NCBI GenBank assembly: GCA_902796325.1
Contig: CADBOM010000084.1
Coordinates: forward strand, 1-39,121
Length of the DNA stretch: 39,121 nt
Direction: 5' to 3'
From: an uncultured Coriobacteriaceae bacterium
GTDB taxonomy: Bacteria; Actinomycetota; Coriobacteriia; Coriobacteriales; CADBOM01
This document shows, piece after piece, positions 31,328 to 38,691 of the stretch. The notes under the pieces were generated by a model. That model was not told where the DNA came from and did no database searches. It saw nothing but the letters and a program-made list of their open reading frames with translations. Both the position numbers and the translations under genes were made by a program. The first letter of the stretch is position 1. Every line of letters starts with the position of its first letter.

Positions 31328-34084
31328 ATGAAGCAGGCATTCGATGTAACTGGTATGACATGCGCTGCTTGCTCGGCTAGGGTAACCAAGGTAACCCAAG
31401 CTGTAGATGGTGTCGATAACGCCGTTGTGAACCTGCTTAAGAACAGCATGGAAGTGGAGTACGACGGCAATCCTCAGACGCTGGAGGCTGTCAGCCAAGC
31501 TGTGAGCAAAGCTGGCTATGGTGCGACTCCGCGAGTTGAAGAGGCATCTCAGGCTAGCGGGGGTAGCGGGAGGCGAGCCGTTAAAACGGGTCCAACCCCA
31601 GCCCAGATTGCCGAGAAAAACCGCAGGGAAACCCGCAATAGGCTCATAGTTTCGTTTATCTTTACGATTCCGCTGTTCTATCTATCCATGGGGCACATGT
31701 TCGGATGGCCGCTCCCATCGGTTTTCCTGGGCGATCAGAACCTCATGACCTTCGCTTTCACCGAGTTCTTGCTTCTCCTGCCAGTCCTGTTCGTGAACTA
31801 CAGGTACTTCACCAACGGGTTTGGATCGCTGGTGCATGGAGCCCCCAACATGAACTCGCTCATAGCTCTAGGTGCCACGGCATCCACGGTCTATGGCGTA
31901 TACGCTATTTACTCGATGGGCGCGGCCCTCGGTGCCGGAGACATGATGGCCGCGCATATGGCGGCCATGGATCTGTACTTCGAGTCGGCCGCCATGATCT
32001 TGGCGTTGATAACCCTTGGTAAATACTTCGAGTCTCGTGCAAAGGGAAAGACCACCGATGCCATTACCAAGCTCATGGATCTATCTCCAAAAACCGCGAT
32101 CAGGCTCGTTAATGGCGTGGAGCAGGAGATTCCAGTCGAGGAAGTTAGGGTGGGGGATACCCTTGTCGTGAAGTCTGGGCAGGGAATTCCCGTTGACGGC
32201 ACCGTGCTGGAAGGCGTGGCTGCAGTTGACGAGTCGGCCATCACTGGCGAGAGCGTTCCCGTGGAGAAATCCGCGGGGTCAACCGTGATTGGGGCCACGG
32301 TTAGCAAGTCGGGATGGTTTACCATGCATGCCGAGCATGTTGGCGACGAGACCGCTCTTGCGGGGATCATCAGGATGGTCGACGAGGCCACGAGCTCCAA
32401 GGCGCCTATCGAGAAATTCGCCGATAAGGTAAGCGGAGTGTTCGTTCCCGCCGTCATAGCCATAGCCGTTGTTACGTTCATCGTGTGGATGGTCGTGGGA
32501 GCGGGGTTGCAGGATGCGCTGGGCAAGGCAATTTCGGTGCTCGTGATTTCGTGTCCATGCGCGCTTGGCCTCGCAACTCCAACGGCAATCATGGTTGGCA
32601 CGGGCCGAGGAGCCACGCACGGAATCCTCATAAAATCTGCCGATTCCCTCCAGAGGGCGCATGACATCAAGACCGTGATATTCGACAAAACCGGAACCAT
32701 CACAACCGGCCAGCCGCAGGTTGTAGATGTGATAACCGGCGAGGGCATCGACAGGGATGGCCTGCTATCGGTGGCGGCTTCCTTGGAAAAGCTCTCGGAG
32801 CACCCGCTTGCACAAGCCATATGCAAGTATGCGGATGCTATGAATTCCGAATACAAGCCGGTTGATGGGTTTAGGCAAACTCCGGGCGAGGGAATTGAGG
32901 GAGTCGTGGACGGGAAGCTCTGCCTTGCCGGAAACGCCCGCATGATGAATGGCAGGAACATCGATTTCGGCAGCTTCTCCAATTTGGCCGAGACCATGGC
33001 AGATGAGGGAAAGACCCCGCTCTTCTTTGCGGAAGATGGGAAGGTCATCGGCGTCATTGCCATCGCCGACACAATCAAGCCCAGCAGCGCCAGGGCCATT
33101 GCAGAGCTCAAGGCCATGGGTGTCTCGTCCATCATGCTCACAGGCGACAACGAGCGCACTGCAAGGGCGGTGCAAAAGCAGTGCGGCATCGACAAGGTAA
33201 TAGCAGGTGTCCTGCCAAACGAGAAGGCCATGGAAGTTTCCAGAGCCTCGCAAGACGGTGGCGTTGCCATGGTTGGCGATGGCATAAACGATGCCCCCGC
33301 GCTCGCAAGCGCAGATGTTGGAATTGCCATCGGGGCCGGTACCGATATCGCAATGGATAGCGCGGACATGGTTTTAATGAGAAGCGATCTTCTCGATGTG
33401 CCGTCGGCAATTCAGCTTTCCCGCGCTACGATGAGAAACATCAAGCAGAACCTTTTCTGGGCGCTGATATACAACGCGATTTGCATTCCATTTGCCGCCG
33501 GGGTTTTTGCCTTCGCTGGGATAACGCTTAACCCCATGATCGCCGCCGCGGCAATGAGCTGCTCGTCAATATGCGTTGTGAGCAACGCGCTAAGGCTACG
33601 CGCTTGGAAGCCCAAGTTCGTAACGTCGGCACAGGAGGAGCTAACAGCTGGTTCGGTGCAGTCGGAACTGGCAGCAGAACCGGTGCAGGAGGAGCTAGCA
33701 GCCGGTTCGGCGCAGGCTGCAATTGAGCTGGCTCCCGGCCATGGCGCAGAAGATTCAAACTCGGCCGAGCAGAATACTGGCTCCGCAGAAGAGAATAGTG
33801 GCAACAAGGCTTCTGGTAACGAAATCGTTCCGGAAGTTGAAAACAAGGACCCTAATACCGTAGAAGAGGAGAACAGCATGGAGAAGACTCTGAATGTAGA
33901 GGGCATGATGTGCGAGCACTGCGTGGCCCATGTTACCAAGGCTCTCGAGGGCATCGATGGAGTTACGAAGGCAAACGTGAGCCTTGACGACAAGAAGGCA
34001 GTAGTTGAGCTTTCCAAGGATGTGGCGGATGCCGATCTGGTTGCAGCCGTCGTTGACGCTGGCTACGAGGCCGAAGTAGCGTAA
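31328..34084 (+). CDS. copA: Copper-exporting P1B-type ATPase with N- and C-terminal HMA domains
   Basis: Pumps Cu(I) out across the inner membrane, 918 residues. The order is: N-terminal heavy-metal domain with GMTCAAC (residues 9-15); two leading and six core membrane segments; actuator TGES (307-310); transport site Cys409-Pro-Cys411; phosphorylated Asp453 in DKTGT; SEHPLAQAI; TGDN; GDGINDAP. The core ends near residue 760. Then comes a flexible linker with three 9-residue repeats and an acidic stretch, and a second heavy-metal domain (851-918) with GMMCEHC. Most CopA proteins have metal domains only at the N-terminus. The C-terminal domain has its own ribosome site and ATG. AGAAGGTGG precedes the start. 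It follows csoR by 77 bp. Confidence 0.96.
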   Translation: MKQAFDVTGMTCAACSARVTKVTQAVDGVDNAVVNLLKNSMEVEYDGNPQTLEAVSQAVSKAGYGATPRVEEASQASGGSGRRAVKTGPTPAQIAEKNRRETRNRLIVSFIFTIPLFYLSMGHMFGWPLPSVFLGDQNLMTFAFTEFLLLLPVLFVNYRYFTNGFGSLVHGAPNMNSLIALGATASTVYGVYAIYSMGAALGAGDMMAAHMAAMDLYFESAAMILALITLGKYFESRAKGKTTDAITKLMDLSPKTAIRLVNGVEQEIPVEEVRVGDTLVVKSGQGIPVDGTVLEGVAAVDESAITGESVPVEKSAGSTVIGATVSKSGWFTMHAEHVGDETALAGIIRMVDEATSSKAPIEKFADKVSGVFVPAVIAIAVVTFIVWMVVGAGLQDALGKAISVLVISCPCALGLATPTAIMVGTGRGATHGILIKSADSLQRAHDIKTVIFDKTGTITTGQPQVVDVITGEGIDRDGLLSVAASLEKLSEHPLAQAICKYADAMNSEYKPVDGFRQTPGEGIEGVVDGKLCLAGNARMMNGRNIDFGSFSNLAETMADEGKTPLFFAEDGKVIGVIAIADTIKPSSARAIAELKAMGVSSIMLTGDNERTARAVQKQCGIDKVIAGVLPNEKAMEVSRASQDGGVAMVGDGINDAPALASADVGIAIGAGTDIAMDSADMVLMRSDLLDVPSAIQLSRATMRNIKQNLFWALIYNAICIPFAAGVFAFAGITLNPMIAAAAMSCSSICVVSNALRLRAWKPKFVTSAQEELTAGSVQSELAAEPVQEELAAGSAQAAIELAPGHGAEDSNSAEQNTGSAEENSGNKASGNEIVPEVENKDPNTVEEENSMEKTLNVEGMMCEHCVAHVTKALEGIDGVTKANVSLDDKKAVVELSKDVADADLVAAVVDAGYEAEVA
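33635..33715 (+). repeat. 27-bp in-frame minisatellite in the copA linker, three units
   Basis: Three 27-bp units (33635-33661, 33662-33688, 33689-33715) encode EELTAGSVQ, SELAAEPVQ and EELAAGSAQ. They make up part of the disordered linker between the ATPase and the C-terminal metal-binding domain. Confidence 0.85.
33878..34084 (+). CDS. copZ: Predicted CopZ copper chaperone from an internal start in copA
   Basis: In-frame ATG at codon 851 of copA, preceded by AGGAG (33867-33871) at 6-nt spacing. Translation from here would give a 68-residue protein that is exactly one heavy-metal-associated domain: MEKTLNVEGMMCEHC, then the usual beta-alpha-beta-beta-alpha-beta pattern ending in DAGYEAEVA. 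This is the size and sequence of a free CopZ chaperone that delivers Cu(I) to CopA. In E. coli a similar chaperone is made from copA by ribosomal frameshifting; here an internal initiation site would serve. Alternatively the fused domain alone is used and the site is a relic of a gene fusion. Confidence 0.6.
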   Translation: MEKTLNVEGMMCEHCVAHVTKALEGIDGVTKANVSLDDKKAVVELSKDVADADLVAAVVDAGYEAEVA

Positions 34085-34131
34085 AGCTAGGAGCCAGCAG
34101 CATCCAGGCTGTCATAGAGCTTCTGGGATGA

Positions 34132-34170
34132 AAGCTCCACTTTTAAGCTCGGCTTATAAGCTCCACTTAC
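34132..34170. repeat. 13-bp tandem repeat, three units, after copA
   Basis: AAGCTCCACTTTT, AAGCTCGGCTTAT and AAGCTCCACTTAC, ending directly at the copA terminator stem. Confidence 0.7.
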
Positions 34171-34213
34171 AAGAAAGGAGCCGGTCATGTGGCCGGCTCC
34201 TTCTTGTTTCTAT
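34171..34213 (+). terminator. Terminator of the csoR-copA operon
   Basis: AAGAAAGGAGCCGG pairs with CCGGCTCCTTCTT (one bulged A), followed by GTTTCTATG. Stem 34171-34184 with 34193-34205. Confidence 0.8.
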
Positions 34214-34313
34214 GCTTGTTTGATTATTCACTGCTTGCGCTGTGTTTCTACTGCTGCTCCGGAAGCTCGCTTGACATCCCGCAGTGCATTCGCAGTGCAA
34301 ACCTTGCGGAACC

Positions 34314-34826
34314 CTATTTTGTAAGGTCGTAATAGTAGAGAACGATGTCCTCGTAATGTCCGTCGTCCATGAGGAACCCACCCGGAATGGTTCCCAGTGG
34401 CTTGAATCCAACCTTCTCGTACAGATGACGAGCTGCTTCGTTGGTAGCCACCACGGCATTGAACTGAAGGATTCTAAATCCCAGTTGACGTGCGGTTACG
34501 ATGGAGTCTCTCAAGAGCATCTCTCCAATGCGCTGGCCGCGATGGTCCGAGCTAACGGCATAGCTGGCATTTGCGATATGCCCGCAGCGTCCCACGTTGT
34601 TGGGGTGAAGGATGTAGAGTCCCACAATTTGTGCATCACATGGAATCTCGGCTACACCAACTGCCGACTGAGACCTGAAGAACCCGTTTGCAACCTCGGG
34701 TATGAGCTCGTCGCTCTGTGGAAATGCGTTGCCTTCCCTCACAATCTCGTTCCAAACGTCCATGCACTGCTGCGCATCCTCCGGAGTATATGCGCGAATA
34801 GACGTTGCGCAGAATTCACCTGCCAT
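34314..34826 (-). CDS. GNAT-family N-acetyltransferase
   Basis: 170 residues. The acetyl-CoA-binding motif A reads YAVSSDHRGQRIGEMLL (RGxxxG form), followed by motif B NEAARHLYEKVGFKPLGT. This is the family-wide core, so the protein should transfer an acetyl group from acetyl-CoA to an amine or a protein N-terminus; the acceptor cannot be told. The closest types are phosphinothricin- or RimI-like acetyltransferases. AGGAGG stands 6 nt before the ATG. It stands alone between the converging copA and the divergent CMD-family gene. Confidence 0.88.
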   Translation of the reverse strand: MAGEFCATSIRAYTPEDAQQCMDVWNEIVREGNAFPQSDELIPEVANGFFRSQSAVGVAEIPCDAQIVGLYILHPNNVGRCGHIANASYAVSSDHRGQRIGEMLLRDSIVTARQLGFRILQFNAVVATNEAARHLYEKVGFKPLGTIPGGFLMDDGHYEDIVLYYYDLTK

Positions 34827-35015
34827 GTTTTCCTCCTAGATTGCCTTTGCAATAATATTGGATAGCAGAAAGTATATCTTATGTGCCAATGCATTGCCGC
34901 CATATCGGATCCGCGTCGGCATCTCGCATTCAGCATTGGCGCGCTCAAGGTCCCGTATGCTAGAAGCGCATGAACGAAACCGCACTCATCAAAATCGTGC
35001 TTAGGAGGAATGGAT

Positions 35016-35783
35016 ATGGAACCAAAGCTTACCCCAGCTGCAAGGGAGCGTCACGAGAAGATGTTTCCGGGCAAAACCGGGATGTTCTCGATTACAGATC
35101 CAGAATTTGCAGAGAGGTACGACAACTTCTCATTTGACGAGGTGGTGAGCCAGGGAAAGCTGGATGAGGATTCCAGATTCCTCGCAATTCTGGCAGCTCT
35201 CATTGGGTGCGATGCACTGGAGACGTTCTCGGCCATGATAAAGCCCGCGATGAATTATGGGGTGACTCCGGTCGAGATTCGAGAGATCGTGTATCAAGCT
35301 AGTGCTTACCTTGGCATCGGGAGGGTCCATCCGTTCATCAAAGCCATGGATTCCGTGTTCGAGAAGAACGGCGTGGCGCTGCCCCTCGAGCCTCAGGCAA
35401 CCACCATTATCGAAAATCGAGTTGAGAAGGGCAACGATGCTCAGGTGCAGATTTTCGGCGATGGGATGAAGGGCTTTCAAGACTCGGGTCCGGAGGAGAC
35501 GAGGCACATCAACAGGTGGCTTGCCGGACATTGCTTTGGAGATTGGTACACGCGTACCGGGTTGAGCTTGGCGCAGAGGGAGATGATAACCTTCTGCTTC
35601 ATAGCCGCATTGGGAGGATGCGAGAAGCAGCTTGCGGCTCATACCCAGGGGAATTTCAACGTGGGCAACGATAGGGACTTCCTGATCGATGTGGTCTCCC
35701 AATTGGTCCCGTACATCGGCTATCCCAGAAGCCTCAATGCGCTTGCAGTGGTAAACGAGGTGTATGAGAGCCAGCAGGAGTAG
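35016..35783 (+). CDS. Carboxymuconolactone decarboxylase (CMD)-family protein, two CMD domains
   Basis: 255 residues with two all-helical CMD/AhpD-fold units, about 40-125 and 150-245. The first contains DEDSRFLAILAALIGCDALETFSAMI and VTPVEIREIVYQASAYLGIGR, the second LSLAQREMITFCFIAALGGCEKQLAAHTQGNFNVG. There is no CxxC pair, so it is not an AhpD-type peroxidase partner. Many such double-CMD proteins in anaerobes have no known reaction. ATG 35016 is preferred over the ATG two codons earlier because AGGAGG (35003-35008) is then 7 nt away. It has its own promoter region (34827-35009) and ends at a strong bidirectional terminator. Confidence 0.87.
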   Translation: MEPKLTPAARERHEKMFPGKTGMFSITDPEFAERYDNFSFDEVVSQGKLDEDSRFLAILAALIGCDALETFSAMIKPAMNYGVTPVEIREIVYQASAYLGIGRVHPFIKAMDSVFEKNGVALPLEPQATTIIENRVEKGNDAQVQIFGDGMKGFQDSGPEETRHINRWLAGHCFGDWYTRTGLSLAQREMITFCFIAALGGCEKQLAAHTQGNFNVGNDRDFLIDVVSQLVPYIGYPRSLNALAVVNEVYESQQE

Positions 35784-35854
35784 CGGACTTCTCGCTGCCA
35801 TGCGCTTGCCGGGTTGCACGCTAGCGGGCGTGTTCAACGCCGCAATTGAAATAA

Positions 35855-35892
35855 AAATGGTGCTAGTCAGTTATATCTGGCTAGCACCATTT
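35855..35892. terminator. Bidirectional terminator hairpin
   Basis: AAATGGTGCTAG (35855-35866) pairs with CTAGCACCATTT (35881-35892), with a further CAG/CTG inside. T-rich tails lie on both sides (TTGTTTCTC on plus, TTTTATTTC on minus). It separates the converging CMD-family and queD genes. Confidence 0.88.
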
Positions 35893-35910
35893 GTTTCTCT
35901 ATGTCGAAAG

Positions 35911-36001
35911 CCCAGGTTGGTCGATGAAGCCAAGCTTGGTCGAGAAATCCAAACTTAGTCGAAAAAGACCAGGCTTAATCAACGTAGCTTAATCAACGTA
36001 G
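35911..36001 (-). repeat. Degenerate 19-bp tandem repeat overlapping the queD stop
   Basis: Five units on the plus strand: 35911-35929, 35930-35948, 35949-35968, 35969-35987 and the partial 35988-36001. The last 14 bp of unit 4 and unit 5 are identical (CTTAATCAACGTAG); unit 5 contains the queD stop and final codons. Earlier units share CCAAGCTTGGTCGA-type cores and are more diverged. There are no unique spacers, so it is not a CRISPR array. Confidence 0.8.
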
Positions 36002-36411
36002 TAAGTCGCGCAGTTGAGCGGGGTTTCGAAGCAATCTACCTGGCTTACGGGGAATCCCTGATCGATCAGCTTGTCTGCAAAATAACGGGCAAGGTTCTCC
36101 GACGTGGTGCGGAAAGGCAGCACGGTAAGCTTGAATCCCTCTTCCTTCAGGCACTCCATGGTCTTGTCCATGAGCGAGCCCTCCTCGATGAGGAAGGTAT
36201 GATCGAATTCCTCGGTGAGGGCTCTCACGGCTTTCTTGAAAACCCCGAAGTCCACGACCATGTCCTTCATGGTGCCGTCTTTCTGGAGCTCTCCTTGTTT
36301 GAGGTAAACAACGATTTTCCAACGGTGGCCGTGGAGGTTCTCGCATTTGCCAAAGTAGTCGGTTAGGAAATGTGCGCTGTCGAAGCAGCTCTCGGTTTTG
36401 AGTCCGTACAT
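35989..36411 (-). CDS. queD: 6-carboxy-5,6,7,8-tetrahydropterin synthase (QueD/PTPS family)
   Basis: 140 residues. The zinc-binding histidines His14 (FDSAHFL), His27 and His29 (NLHGHRW) are present, with catalytic Cys23 and the Asp70-His71 pair (FDHTF), as in QueD, which makes the second intermediate in queuosine/7-deazaguanine synthesis from dihydroneopterin triphosphate. The C-terminal ETPLNCATYYVD fits the family (glutamate for pterin binding). AGGAGC precedes the ATG. queC and queE are not in the window. The 5' leader has a 9-bp stem AGCTTGGAT/ATCCAAGCT (36434-36442 with 36476-36484). Confidence 0.93.
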   Translation of the reverse strand: MYGLKTESCFDSAHFLTDYFGKCENLHGHRWKIVVYLKQGELQKDGTMKDMVVDFGVFKKAVRALTEEFDHTFLIEEGSLMDKTMECLKEEGFKLTVLPFRTTSENLARYFADKLIDQGFPVSQVDCFETPLNCATYYVD

Positions 36412-36433
36412 GCGGTGCTCCTATCTAACAGAC

Positions 36434-36484
36434 AGCTTGGATGTATCTGATCGGGAATATCGTTAGCCGAAATCAATCCAAGCT
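36434..36484 (-). promoter_or_regulatory. Stem-loop in the queD leader
   Basis: AGCTTGGAT (36434-36442) and ATCCAAGCT (36476-36484) form a 9-bp stem with a 33-nt loop just upstream of the queD ribosome site. Queuosine genes are often controlled by preQ1 riboswitches, but I could not match the known preQ1 consensus, so this is only a structured leader. Confidence 0.3.
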
Positions 36485-36574
36485 CCAATGTGTCGCTGAT
36501 GCAATGATACCCTTGCCAGACGTACTGCGGGTGCGTGCCATCGGCAGCCTATATGAAAGATTCCAGATACGGGA

Positions 36575-36620
36575 GCTTAAGCGGGCGCTTGCCAGATGTT
36601 TATGCGGTTGCTTGCCCGAT
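36575..36620 (-). repeat. 23-bp tandem duplication of the sirtuin gene 3' end
   Basis: On the minus strand the 23-bp unit 36620-36598 (starting ATCGGGCAAGC and including the TAA stop) is followed by 36597-36575 (starting ATCTGGCAAGC). They match at 18 of 23 positions. Confidence 0.65.
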
Positions 36621-37493
36621 GACATGGGAGATATCGTCTAGAGCCTGCGTGATGTCTCCGTCTACCAATACGGCACGGCTTCCCATCACTGCCGGGCAGA
36701 TGCACTCGCCTTGGTTTGCGCATATGTATGTGGCTTTCGTGTTTGCAGCTGCGAGCTGCCAGAATGGATACTTGATGATTCCTGGGGTGTTGCTGCCAAT
36801 GCCCAGCTCCAGGTAAACGATCTTGCTTTGGGCGTTCGCATGAACGAATTCCGAGTACCGTCTGTTGGCGGCTCTCCACCCGTCGTCTTCCACGAAGTCG
36901 GAGTTAAGGCGCAGGTTCATGCACATCGGCGCTCCGCATATGGGGCATTTCGGCAACAGGCTGGATGGGATTTCCATACCAACCTGCTGGGCTGCCATCT
37001 GCATTATGGCTTCCCTGTTGTCGTAGGTTTTGATATGGCACGGCTTGGAGCATTGCCACAAACCATAATCTCCCTGCGTGTAGAAAAGCCTCTTCTTGTC
37101 GAATCCGGCTTTTTGGAACTGATGGTCCACATTGGTGGTGAGGACGAAGTAGTTCATGCCGTCAACCAGCTCGCGCAGCTTCAGATATGGCGCACCAGCG
37201 GGGATGTCGTACCTCTCCAGCTTGATAAGCCTGCTCCAGAATCCCCAGGTTTCCTCCAAGGATTCGAATGGGGCGTACCCACCTACATACATGTCATGAA
37301 CATCGTATTTGCGCGCGAAGTCGGAGAAGTACCTTTCGAACGTCTCTCCACCGTATTCCATACCCGCCGAAGTGGACATGCCAGCTCCAGCTCCTATGAG
37401 TATGGCTTCGCATGACGATATGGCTGCGGCAGCCCTAGCTATCGATTCCGAGTAGTTCTCGGTAGATCCTGTAATCCAGTTCCTTGAAGACAT
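36600..37493 (-). CDS. Class M sirtuin, protein ADP-ribosyltransferase (SirTM)
   Basis: 297 residues, sirtuin fold. The NAD-binding GAGAGMS is at residues 34-40 and TTNVD at 119-123. A zinc ribbon is suggested by Cys148/Cys152 and Cys183/Cys186. The position of the catalytic histidine of deacylase sirtuins (usually an HG motif) reads TQGD here, with Gln140. This is the mark of class M, known to transfer ADP-ribose from NAD to protein instead of deacylating. ATG 37493 has AAGGTGG upstream and overlaps the macrodomain gene by 59 nt; pairing with a zinc macrodomain is the established genetic context of SirTM. In Firmicutes the target is a lipoylated GcvH-like protein encoded alongside, which is absent here. 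The target is unknown. Confidence 0.9.
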   Translation of the reverse strand: MSSRNWITGSTENYSESIARAAAAISSCEAILIGAGAGMSTSAGMEYGGETFERYFSDFARKYDVHDMYVGGYAPFESLEETWGFWSRLIKLERYDIPAGAPYLKLRELVDGMNYFVLTTNVDHQFQKAGFDKKRLFYTQGDYGLWQCSKPCHIKTYDNREAIMQMAAQQVGMEIPSSLLPKCPICGAPMCMNLRLNSDFVEDDGWRAANRRYSEFVHANAQSKIVYLELGIGSNTPGIIKYPFWQLAAANTKATYICANQGECICPAVMGSRAVLVDGDITQALDDISHVIGQATA

Positions 37494-38250
37494 TGAACAC
37501 CACCTTGATGTGGCTCTTTGCCTCGCGTTTGTAATCTGCAACCGTTTGGATGGCGATTTTCGCGGCATCGAGGTTTGGGAAGTGGAATTCCCCCGTGGAA
37601 ATGCAGCAGAACGCTATGCTCTGCAAGTCGTTTTGGTCTGCCAGCTGAAGGCACGACCTGTAGCATTGCCTCAAAAGCGCGATGTCACCCTGGGTGAGCT
37701 TCATCCCAACTATGGGGCCGACCGTGTGGATTACGTATTTGCTTGGCAGGTTGAAGGCAGGAGTTATCTTGGCCATGCCGGTGGGCTCGGGATAGCCCTG
37801 GTTCTTCATGATTTCGTAGCATGCAAGCCTTAGCTGCACGCCCGAATACGTGTGAATGGCGTTGTCGATACACTTGTGGTTTGGAGCAAAGCATCCCAGC
37901 ATCTGGCTATTTGCCGCGTTTACGATGGCATCTGCGGCAAGCGTTGTGATGTCTCCTTGCCACAGATAGGTTTCACCGTTGCTGTCTTTCATCGGCTCTA
38001 GATCGTCCAGGCTCGTTATGCCAACGCTTCTGGAGCGCTCTCGCAAATACTCGTCTTGAACCTGCAGGAACTCTTGGGATACCTCGGCGGGCTCGCGTAC
38101 ATTCATGAGGGCTCGAAGCAAAAGCTTTTTGTCGTCCGGATCTTGCGGAATCCTCATGCCGTTGTAGCGAGGGCTTTCTGCAAGGAGGTAATCCACCAGC
38201 CAGTCAATCCTTTCCTGTTGGGTTTGGGGAAGGTTGCTGCTTGCCATCAT
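37435..38250 (-). CDS. Zinc-containing macrodomain ADP-ribosylhydrolase
   Basis: 271 residues. An N-terminal helical region (1-90) precedes the macrodomain: WQGDITTLAADAIVNAANSQMLGCFAPNHKCIDNAIH. Cys120, His125 and Cys127 in LGCFAPNHKC are the zinc signature of the Zn-macro subfamily that removes the ADP-ribose put on by SirTM. Later motifs TVGPIVG and FCCISTGEFHFP form the ADP-ribose pocket. It starts at ATG 38250, overlapping the ferredoxin stop (ATGA), and its end overlaps the sirtuin gene, so the two opposing activities are made from coupled genes. Confidence 0.92.
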   Translation of the reverse strand: MMASSNLPQTQQERIDWLVDYLLAESPRYNGMRIPQDPDDKKLLLRALMNVREPAEVSQEFLQVQDEYLRERSRSVGITSLDDLEPMKDSNGETYLWQGDITTLAADAIVNAANSQMLGCFAPNHKCIDNAIHTYSGVQLRLACYEIMKNQGYPEPTGMAKITPAFNLPSKYVIHTVGPIVGMKLTQGDIALLRQCYRSCLQLADQNDLQSIAFCCISTGEFHFPNLDAAKIAIQTVADYKREAKSHIKVVFNVFKELDYRIYRELLGIDS

Positions 38251-38468
38251 GCGATCTCTTCTCTGTCGATGGCATTGAACTTGCAAGCGTCGTAGCAGGC
38301 TCCGCAATGCGTGCATTTAGATTGGTCGATCACTGCGCGTCCTCCTACGAAGGAAATGCAGAACGGCGGGCACTTGCATGCGCATGCCCTGCATAGCTGG
38401 CATCTCATGGAAACGGTGTATGTGTAGTTCTGGGATGGTTTCTGCTGTGCCTTCACTGCCTGTGACAT
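38247..38468 (-). CDS. 2[4Fe-4S] ferredoxin-like protein
   Basis: 73 residues. There are two four-cysteine motifs: Cys23-x2-Cys26-x2-Cys29-x3-Cys33-Pro (CQLCRACACKCP) and Cys52-x2-Cys55-x2-Cys58-x3-Cys62 (CTHCGACYDACK). Extra Cys31 and Cys37 lie near the first motif. The 20-residue N-terminus is polar and not part of the fold. The frame is open further upstream, but AAGGAAG precedes ATG 38468. It is the first gene of an operon with the macrodomain and SirTM, with ATGA overlap. It is a candidate substrate or redox partner of the ADP-ribosylation pair; this is inference. Confidence 0.88.
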   Translation of the reverse strand: MSQAVKAQQKPSQNYTYTVSMRCQLCRACACKCPPFCISFVGGRAVIDQSKCTHCGACYDACKFNAIDREEIA

Positions 38469-38555
38469 CGAGACCACTTCCTTGTTTTCGAGGTTACCTT
38501 CTGAATGCTCTCCAGGTTTTCCAATTGCTCGCTCAGATTGGAATTGCTCTTTCCG

Positions 38556-38575
38556 TTCCAATATTAGTCTTGGAA
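38556..38575. promoter_or_regulatory. Inverted repeat in the ferredoxin/esterase divergent region
   Basis: TTCCAA-N8-TTGGAA, perfect 6-bp arms. TTGGAA could also serve as a -35 for the plus strand, with TAAAAT at 38591-38596 (15-bp spacing, short). Confidence 0.3.
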
Positions 38576-38691
38576 TATGAACAGGATATTTAAAATGAAA
38601 ATCATCGTAAAGTTGCGTCGTTAATAGCGGACCTTGGAGCGAGATGCCGATATGAGTGCGCACGCGTGGAGTACGGAAAGGGGTGCCGATT

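Noticed and set aside
31909-33369. 486-codon minus-strand open frame opposite copA
   Set aside because: It is a shadow of copA, whose catalytic motifs are all intact.
35911-36001. CRISPR-like periodic repeats
   Set aside because: Units of about 19 bp follow each other with no unique spacers, and the array overlaps the queD stop; it is a degenerate tandem repeat.
36412-36599. preQ1 riboswitch upstream of queD
   Set aside because: There is a stem-loop, but I could not match the preQ1-I, II or III consensus.
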